This document shows positions 1 through 11,645 of a stretch of 64,000 bases of DNA, piece by piece; within the stretch, counting starts at the first letter, position 1, and every line of letters begins with the position of its first letter. Origin of the DNA: Talaromyces rugulosus (taxonomy: Eukaryota > Ascomycota > Eurotiomycetes > Eurotiales > Trichocomaceae); the NCBI RefSeq assembly GCF_013368755.1, contig NC_049563.1, positions 3,658,001-3,722,000 of the forward strand. The letters run 5' to 3'. The position numbers were made by a program, and so were the translations under genes. The notes under the pieces were generated by a model that was not told where the DNA came from, made no database searches, and saw nothing but the letters and a program-made list of their open reading frames with translations.

Positions 1-2911
1 CAACTATACGTAGACTATTAGAGACTTAATATAATCATAGTAAAGAACTATTACCTAATTCCTCTAGTCTAAAAGACATTGAACTGCTTTACTAGCGCGA
101 AGTATTTTACTAAGCTAGATCTAAAAAATATATACCATCATATTAGAATCCAAATAAAGGACAAATAAAAAACCACTTTCTGAACCTATTATAGCCACTT
201 TAAATACTAAATAATACTATTCAGCCTTACAAATACACCAGCCACATTCTAGATATATATCAATAAGGTAATGTTAAATCTATTAGACACCTGTATAGTA
301 GTATATCTAAATAATATAATTATATATTCAGCTAATCTATAAATACATAAAGCCTAAATACAGAAAGTTATGAGCTAATTAAAAAGCTATAGCTTATACT
401 ATAAGCAAAACAAATATAGCTTTAGAGTAGATACCATAAAATATCTTAAATTCATTATAAGTCTATAAGAAATAATAATAAATCTAGACTAGATTCATAC
501 TATCACAGAATAGCCTAAACCACAGATAGTTAAAAAAATCTAGTCATTCTTAAGATTTATAAATTTCTATTATAATTTTATATATCAGTTCTTGCGTATA
601 TTAGCACTGTTATTCAAGATGACTAAAGATCCTATAGAAAAAATAAAACATAATAACTAAAAAGACAGCATTATCTAAAAATTTAATATAATCTTAAAAG
701 CCAGAGAATCCTTTTTAAGCTTAAAACAAATATTCTAGTACAAACCTATACTAAGACATTATAACCCAGCACTTCTAATTTACATAGAAATAGATACTTC
801 AGATGGAGCTCTAAGAGCAGTAATCACTTAGCTATTTAAGGATTCCTAATAGTATCCAATAGCCTTCTGGTCCTAGAAGCTCAAAAGACTAGAAATACGC
901 TATAAAATATATAATTCAGAACTTCTAATAATAGTAAAAGCTTTCAAGCATTGGCAGCAATATCTAGAAGATAGCCAATATATAATTAGGATCCTAACAG
1001 ATTATAGTAATCTACAGTACTTCGCTATTACTAAAAAACTCAGCAGGCATTAAGCCTAATAAATAGAATATCTATCAGTATTTAATTTTAATATAAAATA
1101 CTATCTAGATTTAAAGAACTTCACAGATATGCCAAGTCATCGTCCAGACTATATAGATAGTATTAAAAAAGATATAACAATACTCCTAACCCTATAGAAA
1201 AAGCTACAAAGAGATTACTTTAAGAAATAAGAATAAAACCTAATCTCTCTATATAACTAAAAATTATCTATAAATATGCTGATGCAAGTATGGAAGGCTC
1301 AGGAAACATCTTTTACTATCGATAAAGAAAATGCCCATAGGCCTAAAAAGAGGAATACCTCTATAGATAAAAATATCACCACTAGTGATACAGAGGGTCT
1401 AGAACTTTTAATACCACGGTCCCTAGCAACCAAAGCTATAAAGACTAAGACGGCCTATTCAGAAATAAAACCTAACATAAAAAGTCTCCTTTAAACATGC
1501 CAACAAGAGGACGCCTTTATATAGAAGAAGTCGAAAGAACTCCATACAAAACAGGCCAAGAGTTCGGTATAGAGTATCAGAGAATATAATCTTCTCTAAT
1601 ACAAAAGGACCACATATATACTACCCAATAAAGCCTTACAGTCAGAAATCATAAAGAATAACCATAATAATATGCAGAGAGGCTATTTCAGAAAAGCCTA
1701 TACTATAGCAGCTATCTATTAGAAATACTATTGGCCAATATTAAAAGCCAATATAGACTACTACATCCAAACCTATTCTATCTACTAACAGGTTAAGGTA
1801 CATAAGTATCAGTAGTATAGGCTATTCAAACCATTACTAATTCCATCAGAACCATTTAAAACAGTAACCATAGACTTTATAACAGGATTACTACCTATAG
1901 AATAACAAGAAGCAACAGTTAACACTATACTAGTCATTATTAATCCATTCTTAAAATATACTATCTACTTGCCAACACAGAAAATATTATCAGCTAAAAA
2001 ACTAGCAAAGCTACTTCTAGAGAATCTAGTACAGTAGATTACCTTCCCACAGTATATCATCTCAAATCAAGATAAACTATTCACCAACAAATTCTAGCAA
2101 ACCATATACTTCTACCTAAAAATAACCTAGAAACTATCAACAATAGCCTATCCACAAACAGATAGACAGACAGAGCGCCAGAATCAGACAATAGAACACT
2201 TTCTCTAATACTACACAAACTATAAGCAGATAGACTAGCCATAGTAGATCCCACTAACACAGAATATATATAACAACAGTCAGTATAATATCACAAAGTA
2301 ATCTCCAATAGAAATCCTTATAAGATTCCAGAAAGACCTAAGAATAGATATTCCTAAAAACACTCCCTTAAGTCTAAAGGATTAAAAGCCACGTGCTATA
2401 AACTAGATAAAAAAGCTCTATACCAAACAGACAAACATTTAGGAACACTTAGAAAAAGCTAAAGAAACACAAGCAAAATACTATAACCAAGGAAAGATCT
2501 ATTAAGAATTCAAAATTAGAAAACAAATTATACTTTAGACAAAGAATATAGCTTTGCTCCAATATAATAAAAAACTAGCTAATAGATATCTAAGCCCATT
2601 CTGAATAATAGATATATAGAGGTTAAACACATACAAACTTGACCTTACTCTAAGATATAGAAGAATCCATCTAGTTTTCCATATCTCTCTACTAGAGCCG
2701 CACTACACCAACACTAAAAACCATACTTCCCCAGGACCAGTACTAGTAGATAGCGAATCTAAGTATACTATTCAAAGAATAGTTTAGGACTAGAAGAGAA
2801 ACAGGAAAACAGAATATATAATCCAATAGAAAGGATAGCCGATTAAAGAAGCTATCTAGGAATTAGAAAAAACTATCAGAAAAACCAAAGCCCTTAACAT
2901 CTATCTATAAA
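1..2911 (+). pseudogene. Gypsy G1: RIP-degraded chromovirus pol (RT, RNase H, integrase, chromodomain), 5' part off-window
   Basis: Broken pol of a Ty3/gypsy chromovirus; many in-frame TAG/TAA stops replace Gln or Trp codons. Order seen: RT palm segment (KLDLKNIYHHIRI at about 109-155, then a PFGLTNAPATF-like stretch near 215-255); RNase H (IEIDTSDGA near 785-815); an open stretch 1276-1494 that is the linker to the integrase; the integrase HHCC region near 1680-1800; the integrase core (TIDFITGLLP near 1868-1900, later the TDRQTERQ-like Glu segment near 2158-2180); and a chromodomain (YTIQRIV, then IQ-KG-PI-EAI-ELE with stops) near 2765-2910. It was once a self-replicating element and cannot be translated now. 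The chromodomain places it with the chromoviruses. The + strand keeps CA but has lost TG over long stretches. Confidence 0.9.
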
Positions 2912-4544
2912 AAAAAGCTGAAAGATAAACTACATTAGAACTACACCAGCGAACTAAAAGGAAAAAAAATAAAAAAAACTTTCTATTAAAGGCCTAAAGG
3001 CTGTATATACTGCGCAAAAAAGACAAAAAACAAAATAAACCTAAACCACCTAGAGATATCTAAATATAAGCTCCATAGAGCACCATATTAAAACATTAGG
3101 ATATTTATAAAAAATCCCAAAAAACAAGTAAACACATTTCAATTTAGGCTTAAAAACCACAGTATCACTATACAAGAAGGAATTTTTCAGACATACCCCC
3201 AATAATAGAAATAGTCATTAAGGGTATAAGTTACCTTATACACTCTAGCCAACAGATACACAAGTTCAGAATTAAACCTAGCACCATAATCACTAAAGGA
3301 TTCCCTATAACCAGAAACAGGTAATCTACACTGCATATAAAACAACATAGTCAGCCTATACAAGACAGCAACACCCAATATAAAACCATCAAAGAGGACA
3401 GAATATCAACTCATAGACTACTAAACAATAATTAAAGAATCCACCATCATAATAACAGGCAAATCACCCTATATCACCACAGCAAAAGCAGAACTACCCA
3501 CACCAGTTAAAGACTTAGCCAAACAAAAATCAGACCAACAATACATCGCCATATCTAATACCTTAATAGTATCCTCTTAACTAGCAGTACAGATTACTAT
3601 TAATTCTATAATTACAGCAGCCTAGTCAAACTACTCTATAGAAACCTAATAAACATCAACACCTACAGAAATACACAGACAAAAGAAAAACTCACTAGAT
3701 AGTACTTAGCCGTAGACTTTTTTAACCCCTTATACCAAGGGCAGGGTTCATTATCAGGACCAGAGTACTCTAGATTAGGATCACAGCCTAATAACCACAA
3801 GCATCACTAGTAAGACAGGAAATATATTTTTAGAAAATATATATAAGACCTACAACAGAACAAAGAAGTCAGTATACTGGACAACACAGTATCAACTTTG
3901 TCATCTTTATCATCGTCATTATCTTTATCCTCAACATCATCCTTATCAGTATTAGCAAAAGAGAGAAAGCACATACACTTCTTCACAAAAAAGAGAGCAG
4001 CAACAGATTTACCCTTCTTTAAAAATGATTTCTTCAATGATTTCTTCTATACTACAGACCGCAGTACACTAACAGCCACACCACCAGCAGTACGTATTAG
4101 CTGGGTACAGCCCAATATAGAGATATCCCCGCCAGAGGATAAAGTGATTAGTGAAATAGCTAGAAAGCAGCAAAAAGTCTTTTTTTTTAAAACCATTCTA
4201 CAAACTGTTAGCAAACAACGAACCAAACAAACATTCAAATAGATATCACAATCAACATAAGACAACCAGCAGAGGATATATCACTTACATTCAGACAACA
4301 CAAACAAATAAGAAAACAGAGGGGATAAATATAAAATCAGCAGCAGCATAATAAACTGTTTAGTAATAAGAAAGAAGAAACAAACAACAATCTAATCTAT
4401 AAACGATATATCAACAACATATATAGATAGATCCACACACCACACGCACTAATCCCTGTAACAACAGCACCTAAGCTTATTTACACCTCCTACAAAAACC
4501 TACGCGAAGAACACCGGCACAGCTTCTAAGAAAAGAGGAGATAA
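2912..4544 (+). other. Unassigned 3' region of gypsy G1, ending in a polypurine tract
   Basis: About 1.6 kb between the chromodomain relic and the probable 3' LTR. It is rich in A and C and poor in G on the + strand. Short open frames on both strands (for example + 3898-4242, Ser-rich then basic; - 3187-3378) resemble no family I know. It is long for a gypsy 3' leader, so it may hold a decayed extra gene. It ends in a purine run (AAGAAAAGAGGAGATAA, about 4528-4544) that looks like the polypurine tract for plus-strand priming. Confidence 0.5.
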
Positions 4545-4760
4545 TATAAGGTTATAAGACCTTCAGAATGTATCAGATACCACACCTCGCTACACTAGCC
4601 TCACAGAAAATTGCTAAGCCACTAATAAAGCGGCATATATATACTGACCTTCACACAGGGATTGCTGAAGGTCAGCAATCAGTTTGACTACCTAGCGAAC
4701 CATAGCTTTACTATCGAATCCAACTCTTGCCTGCTCTCTATATAATATCCTCACAGCAGA
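4545..4760 (+). repeat. Putative 3' LTR of gypsy G1
   Basis: It starts straight after the polypurine tract with TATAAGG, which would be TGTAAGG before RIP. The right end is not defined; a candidate is the CA near 4757. No second copy is in the window, so the LTR call rests on position alone. It contains overlapping inverted repeats at 4646-4680 and a TATA-like CTATATAATA at about 4737-4746. Confidence 0.45.
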
Positions 4761-4859
4761 CTGTTATTTATAAAGGTTCTAATTGTTATTGTGTTTATAG
4801 AGATTATAAATTCAACTTATAGTATATACTAAGAGCTTTATTAATATAAACAGAGAGTA

Positions 4860-6215
4860 CTAAAAACACCTTTATTTCTGAAGCATTATTTTGGAAATTA
4901 AACCCTACTGATATACTATTATTTAAAAAACTACTGCCCATTTTAGAAGAAATAATTCAGTGTTTCTCTATAACTATACCTCTAGATAAGCCAGTAAAAA
5001 GACTATTATTGCCTTTAAATCAATACTTAGGACATACTCAATCAGTATTACTAAAAGAAAAAAAAATAGAAAAGTATAAGCTTAAAGAAGGAAGTTTAAT
5101 AAACATTAGTTAATTCTAAAGTAGAATCTATTATAACATATCTATATCTAATATGTCTATGAATCCTAAGGTAGGTATAAAACCAGAACAGCAAGCTCTA
5201 AAGATAGATAGATCTACAATTCTTTCTACATAGTATATATCCACTGGGATGCTGGTGAATATAGTATATATATTAATGCTAATATCTTAGACAGTAGATA
5301 TACCACACTTTTTTAAAAAGAAAATATCATATTTCTTAATAAAATTTAAACTAATATATAAAAGCTATAATATATTGTAAAAAGATTTTATAATAGACTT
5401 GTTGCTAGACTATTACAGTCCTTTTATTAGTTAATAGATTAGAACTCTGAGTAAGTATAAGTTTAGAGAATAGAAAGCACTATACACACAGTTGAAGAAA
5501 GAATTCTATTAAAATAATATTAAGTAAACTATTTATTTCTAAAAATTCTTAAACAGCTATTCTAATAAATAAAGATCTTAAGATATAAATATAATATTAT
5601 ATCTATATAAGTACATATTAATCTTTAAACAGATTTTAGACCAGAATTTTATTAATAGATTAATATATTATAATTAGTTCTTATATAGACTTCCTGAAAT
5701 ACTATATAAGAAGATACTAAATAAGGCCAATATAGACATTGATAACCTCTACAGTATCTTATTTAATTAGTTACAAAAGATAGCTTAGAAGCTTAAAAGA
5801 AAGAAGAATTATTAGGAAAACTACTATAGACATAATACTAGTTAAAAATTATTATAGTTCTACCAGATAGATAAACCAGCACTAGAATTGTAATTTTATC
5901 AAAGCTATATAGCCTTTAAACTGATTATTAAGAAAGCTGTCTTTAAGAATCTCCTTTAAAAGATTTCTATAAATAGGGCTATCTATAAGAAGTAGTTGAA
6001 TATAAAAAAAAAGTTCAACACTAACTAAATAAATATCAGTATTGACACTAGCTTTTATCATAAGGACTAAAAATACTAGTAACCTATTTATAGAAAGTTA
6101 AAAAGATTAAAGTCCTAATTTTAATAATAGACTATAAATAACTAAAAGAATTCTAAAAAAGAACTTTATATTAAATATAGACTAAGACAGTTACTACTAC
6201 TATAGGAAATTAGAA
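4860..6215 (+). pseudogene. RIP-degraded gag-like relic
   Basis: A + strand frame with scattered TAA/TAG stops can be followed through this stretch, including KLNPTDILLF near 4900, LNQYLGHTQSVLLKEK near 5010-5080 and a helical Lys/Gln/Tyr-rich part at about 5430-5860 (ALYTQLKKEFYQNN; KANIDIDNLYSILFNQ). The last part resembles the capsid helices of retrotransposon Gag, which is inference only. It may be the 5' half of a second gypsy copy downstream of the G1 LTR. It is cut off at its right by the tail of LINE-a. Confidence 0.4.
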
Positions 6216-9200
6216 TATATATTATTATTATTATTATTATTTAATCAAATTTAACGTCTATACCGAGCCCTAGACTATGACAGACAGCGATTCGTATGGA
6301 TTAGGCCTATTTATAGAGATTACCCTCCATAAGCCAGTATCTCTACTTCTATTGAATTTAGACTTTCAAAATATTTTACACTTTCTTTACTCTATACTAT
6401 TTATATACACAGGACGATTTAAAGACTTATAATAAATAATAATTATTACTCCTTCCTTATAGCCACTAATATTTAGATATTGTCTATAATAACAAACTGC
6501 CTCTATCTGCTATTCTTCTCTCTCTTACTCTTCCTTATCCAGGGCCTTAATGCCCTAATTATTAGTTTTATAGATCTGTTTCTAGGCCTATTAATTATTT
6601 TCTTACTTCTTAATAGCCTTTATAAATATTAGCAGCGCTATAGTGGCTTTTAAATCCTAGAATAAATATGCTTTAAAGCACTGCTTACTATTCTATAGAG
6701 TCTTTATCTCTACTTTAACTAAACCAGTATATAGTTTTTCCTATTAATAGTATTACTATTAACAGTTTATAAGAAAATATCTTATTATCTTAGTCCTTCT
6801 AGAGCATCTTAAGTAATTAGAGAAGTCTTAAGCCTTAATTCAGTATAGATAGGCCCTAATTAGAGTATAGCTAGTCTTAAATTAATAATACTGCCTTATT
6901 AAATACTTAGAGATGCTTGCTATTATTAGATCAAGTTTCTATCTTTAGAGGGGTTAGTAAATCTAGTCTATCTATTAAATATATCTTATAAGTTTTATAA
7001 TAAGCTAATTGGTCTTAATAGTATTATAAATTTTAATACATACCTACTAAGTATAGATTAGTAAGATATCTAAGTATTTATCTATATAAAGCCTTTCTAT
7101 AGCTTTCTTAATAGCTTTATCAGCTTTCTTATTATCTAGGATCCTTTTATAGCCTGGCACTCAGTATATAGTAATCCTATAGCTAATAACCTATAATTCC
7201 CTAGCTAGATCATATATCTACAACACTAAGGCTTGTCTTAGGCTAGACTAGATATACTAGAGCCTACTTATAGCAGCTTAGATATCTATAAACACTTTAA
7301 TTAGCTTTATAAGATTCTCTACTAGTGTTTACTTTAAGACTTTAACTACTTTTATTAGTTCTATATTAAAGACTTTAAAACCTGCGCTTAGAAAAGTTAA
7401 GTATAATTTTTAAAAACTAATAAATAGCTTATAAGCTACTACAGCATCTATATACTGATTATCTAACTTAAAACTATCTAAGTAAAGATTAATATTCTCT
7501 ATCTCACTTAGAAAGTCTAAAGCTAATTATATAATGGTTTCAGAAAAGTCTATTCTAAAATCTAGTAATATAGATCTATTATTAGACTTTATTATATATT
7601 TAAAGCCTTAGAAGAAGTTAATAATTAAAGCTTTTTATAGTCTATAGACTAGATCTATATCTAGTTTCTAAGGGTCTTAATAGGTTAATATTACCTAAGC
7701 TTAGTCTTCTAGTAGCTGCTCTCTAAGCTATATATAGATATTTCTTTTTCTAAGTGTTATAAGGAATATTTTTACTACTAGATGTTTTTAAAGAAGTCCT
7801 AGAAGTCTTAGAATATATCACTGCTATTTACTATCTAATAAAGTCTCTACTAGTTCTAGAGCTGCCTCCTTTATAAGCAGTCTTAATAAAATAGACTTCA
7901 GTATATCTATAACTGTCTAGGCCTAGTTATTAATTAAACCCTATAGTCTTTCTAAACAGTTCTTTTACCTATACTATTAAAGCTTAGCTTTATAAAGTGC
8001 TATTAACTATATAATAACCTTTTAAATTCACTATATTAAGCCTAGGAAGAGCTTTTAGATCTTACATAATATCTATACTTATTTTTTAGTATTTTAATCT
8101 TTTTACAGGCGATACTTATAATAAACTTTAAAAATAAGCTTTAGATCTAGTAAGACTCTTAATCATTAGATAGCTATTAAAAAAAATATTATTAAAGTAT
8201 TTTTTATCTACACCTTAACTTCCTAAATCTGATTTTTATATTCTCTGCTAATAGCTCTAGAAAATAGGATGGTCTCTGTCTTTTTAAGGTTAAATTTAAT
8301 ACTATCTACCAGTCTCTACTTAATAACAGTTTTTACCACTGTTTCTAGCTATTTATAGATCTTAGAAACTAAGCTTCTCTAAGCTACTAGGTCTATATTA
8401 TTAGTATAGAATAAAGCCTTAATCTTTAATATCTACTGTTCCACAGCCCAGAACATACTCTAGATATAGATAAGAAAAAAGATTAAAAAGATCAGTAAAC
8501 TCTAAAGCAGCTTTAAATTAATAAACTATTTAGAGGCTTTATAACTATCAATTATAAGACTAACCCTTCTATTTATAAAAAAGGATAAGGTCTATTTTAT
8601 AAGATTATTATCTAGGCTTACAGCTTTTATAGTCTTACTAAACTTATAGAGATCAATATAGTTAAAGGCCTCTATAATATCAATAAAGATAATATCTATA
8701 AAAAGCTTTTAAGTCTATTTCTTATACACTATTTATATAAGATAGGCTACTATGTCAATAGTTCTACAGCCCTATCTATACTCTATTTATCTAGGGTATA
8801 AAGCCTTTTAAGCCTTATATTAGTCTGCTATAAAGTCTGTAGTCAGCTTCTTAATAACTTTATCTAGACAGCTAAGTAAGCTTATCACCCTTTAGACCTT
8901 TATCTAGATATAATCAGATTTCTTTAGCTTCTAAAATAGGATATTTTTAGTGGTCTTCTAAGCCCCTAGATGTACTCTAAACTAAAAGCACTGCCTAGCT
9001 ATCTTTATAATTCAGAGTAAATCTAATATCTAAAATAGCTAGTATACTTTAAAATTAAGTCTATTAGCTCTTAAAGCTTTCTTGATACTTTAATTAAATA
9101 GGGCCTAATATATCCACTCTGGTGTTATAAATATATAGATCTATCTATCTAACAGCTCTTTAAGAGAGAAGCTATAAAAGGCATTAAGAAATACTATTTC

Positions 9201-10040
9201 TCTAATTAAAGCTTCTTTATCAGCTATAATAATGATAGGGAAAGCCTCTAAATCCAGGTCTTAGAGTGCTGAGGTAATAGGATTAGTCTGTAGCTTAGTA
9301 TACTATAAAACTATTTAATATCTATTAAAATCTTCTAGAAAAGGCTTTTCCAAGTTATTCTTAAGGTCTTTAAAAAAAGGGTTTCTAATAGGGTTAGAAT
9401 CCTTTTTCTACTCTTTCTTCCCTCTAGGGCCTCTCTTAATAAAGAAGGCTTTCTAATAGGTCCTTTTAGCTGCCTTTATTTTATAATAATAAACGGTTCT
9501 TGCAGTCTTAAATTTAGTATTAATATAGATATAGACCTATTACTACTTACAGGCTATAACCTATAAACTTTAAGCTTATCATAATTCTGACTTTTATTAT
9601 TGCTTAGAGCATATATAAAGCTGTATTACTTTAATATATCTATTAAGTACACTAATTAAAGTATCTTATATCCAATTAGTCTTTTTAGTAAGATCTTCCT
9701 TAGTGCATTAATTATTAAAAAAAAAATAGTCTATAGTCTCTAAGACCTAAGCTGCTATAGCCAGCTTTAAGACTTTTTTATTTATCTATAAAGCTTCTAT
9801 CTACTATCTAATAATCTCTCTAGAGATTTCTTCTAAAAAAGGTTCTTCTAAGGCTTTCTAAGCTAGAATGATAAGCTTATAATTAGATATTATAGACTTA
9901 TCTTTATCTATCTTTCAGACTTACAAAGGCTCTAGGGCTAGCAAAAATAATATTAAATTAATAATTAATACCTTCTTAGTCTTTTTATAGCATATAGTCT
10001 TCTCTAGTAGATTATTAATATATAGTAAATACCGCTCTAT
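6216..10040 (-). pseudogene. LINE-a: RIP-degraded Tad/I-like LINE, ORF2 part and 3' UTR
   Basis: Reverse-complement relic of the LINE seen un-mutated at 11644-13671. The 3' tail is the ATT-repeat at about 6220-6240 on the + strand, next to the conserved terminal block TAATCAAATTTAACG. Reading on the minus strand, the RNase H and CCHC part lies at about 8215-6510, reverse transcriptase upstream to roughly 9300, and the endonuclease part to 10040, where the copia LTR cuts it. Damage is heavy: almost all CpA and CpG are gone and no long frame survives. Confidence 0.85.
6309..6334 (-). other. LINE 3' UTR hairpin, RIP-damaged copy (LINE-a)
   Basis: The position equals that of the 11-bp hairpin with GCAA loop in the better kept LINE copies. 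Here several stem bases are changed (loop GTAA on the minus strand). Confidence 0.5.
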
Positions 10041-10438
10041 TATAAGATTATAATTATAAATATTATGTGATGTGGCAAATGATGTCATTTGGCAAATAAT
10101 AAAACTTATAACTACGAAATATCAGAATAAAATAATATATAATATAATAATGTGTAGCAAATTATTATATTAAACCGATATATAACCGAACCAAGGTTAA
10201 TAAATAATATTATACCGATATATAACCGAACCAAGGTTAAGAAATAATATTAAAGGTCTAGAACAATAATCTAGAACCAAAAAGAACTTTATAAAATGGT
10301 ATAAATAGAAGCTACATTCCCCTACATAGAAAAGAATTAACAAGTCAATGCAATAACCATCATACACCTTCTTATTCATTCTTTTATCTTCTCTTTTTTT
10401 TTATTTATCTCTCCTCTGATGCAAATAACTTACTAAGA
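10041..10438 (+). repeat. Copia 5' LTR
   Basis: Same length as the 3' LTR and differs from it at only a few positions, mostly transitions (for example GATGTGG against GATATGG, and ACTTACT against ACTTGCT near the end). It starts TATAAG, probably TGTAAG before RIP. It holds two 40-bp tandem repeats and a TATA box (TATAAATA, about 10299-10306). Confidence 0.9.
10171..10250 (+). repeat. Two 40-bp tandem repeats inside the copia LTR
   Basis: Units 10171-10210 and 10211-10250 share CCGATATATAACCGAACCAA and differ at two bases. The same pair is in the 3' LTR at 17474-17553. They lie about 50-130 bp upstream of the TATA box, so they may be enhancer-like U3 repeats. Confidence 0.85.
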
Positions 10439-10453
10439 GGTTATGAGCCCGGG
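10439..10453 (+). other. Copia primer-binding site matching the anticodon arm of initiator tRNA-Met
   Basis: GGTTATGAGCCCGGG follows the 5' LTR directly. Its complement, CCCGGGCTCATAACC, contains GGGCTCATAACC, the anticodon loop with CAU and flanking stem typical of fungal initiator tRNA-Met. Drosophila copia is known to prime from an internal half-tRNA fragment of this tRNA, so this is the likely mechanism here. Confidence 0.75.
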
Positions 10454-10543
10454 ATTTCTTATTTCTCAATAAGAACTTGAACCTTTTCTTTTTCTTTACT
10501 TTTTACACCTTATACAAAAACCATATATTATTCTTTTTGAATA

Positions 10544-11643
10544 ATGTCTTCATCAGGCAAAATTTAAATTGATCAATTAATTGGATCAGAAAATTATATT
10601 AATTGGGTACTCAGAATCAGAGCTGTTTTAATTAAAGATAATTTACTTGATCCAATTATTGAACAAAAGCCTGCAAATAATACAAAAAACCTTAAAGCAC
10701 TTGCAATAATTCAATTATTTTGTGCAAAAGGTCCATTGCTTTATATAAAAAGCTGTGAAACTGCTTATAAAGTATAGAATACCCTTGAAGAACTATATAA
10801 CCCTAAAGGGTTTACAACAGAGTTTTTGACTCTAAAAGAGTTTTTTGATTGTAAATTAGAAAACTTTCAATCAATGGAAGAATATTTGTACCAAATAAAA
10901 ATACTTCTAGATGATTTATCTTCTAGAAATATAGAAGTTGCAAATCAAATAAAATTTGTATGGGTTCTATATAATTTGGGTGAAGAATGGAAATTTTTTA
11001 CTCAAAATATTATTTAAGCATTAAGGAAGGATCTTAATGCTTATAATTTTGATTCTTTATGTGCTAGTCTTATTGACGAAGCAAAAGGGAAAACAGCAGA
11101 CCAAATCTATGCTATAAAAGCAAAAAATAAATACAAGAAAAAGAATGATTTATATTGCACAAATTGCAAGAAAACAAATTATGATATTTCTATCTGTTTC
11201 TTTTTACACAAAGAAATAAGACCAAAGAACTGGAAAAATAATGAAAAAATACAAAAATCAAATACCAATAAATATATAAATAAAAAACTAGAAAACAAAA
11301 AACAACAAGCATTATTAAATGCAATTGTTGATGCTGATTCAGAAAAATCAAATATTTCTGACTCAGAAATGAATCTTGATGAAGAGATCAATATTATACA
11401 AGATTTATCTAATAATAATCAAGAAAATGAAGATTATTTTGAAAACCTTGATTTTGACAAGGTAAATCAATACCCCATATATAATATAATAAATGCTGAT
11501 AAAGAAAACATAGATATAAATAAAAATAAAAATAATTATTTCAAAAACTAAATTGAGTTTATTATTGATACCGCTGCAACTATTTCTGCAATCTATGATT
11601 TATCTTATTTTTTAAATTATAAAAAGTCAAATAAAACAGTACA
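10544..11643 (+). pseudogene. Copia gag and start of protease, few stops
   Basis: One frame runs from ATG 10544 to the LINE insertion with only about four stops, at Gln (CAA to TAA) and Trp (TGG to TAG) sites. The start MSSSGKI-IDQLIGSENYINWV and the later KEFFDCKLENFQSMEEYLYQ are typical of copia Gag. A zinc knuckle CTNCKKTNYDISIC (about 11157-11198) has Tyr where His is expected, which fits CAT to TAT. The protease start FIIDTAATISAIYD (about 11560-11605) has the D-T-A active site. The LINE interrupts the frame at 11644. Confidence 0.85.
11629..11643 (+). repeat. Left copy of the 15-bp target site duplication of LINE-b
   Basis: AAATAAAACAGTACA, repeated without change at 13672-13686. This fixes both ends of the LINE-b insertion. 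Confidence 0.92.
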
Positions 11644-11645
11644 GC

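Noticed and set aside
3898..4242. 114-residue Ser-rich frame as a real gene
   Set aside because: Lies in RIP-damaged DNA, low-complexity start, no homologue in the window; treated as part of an unassigned region.
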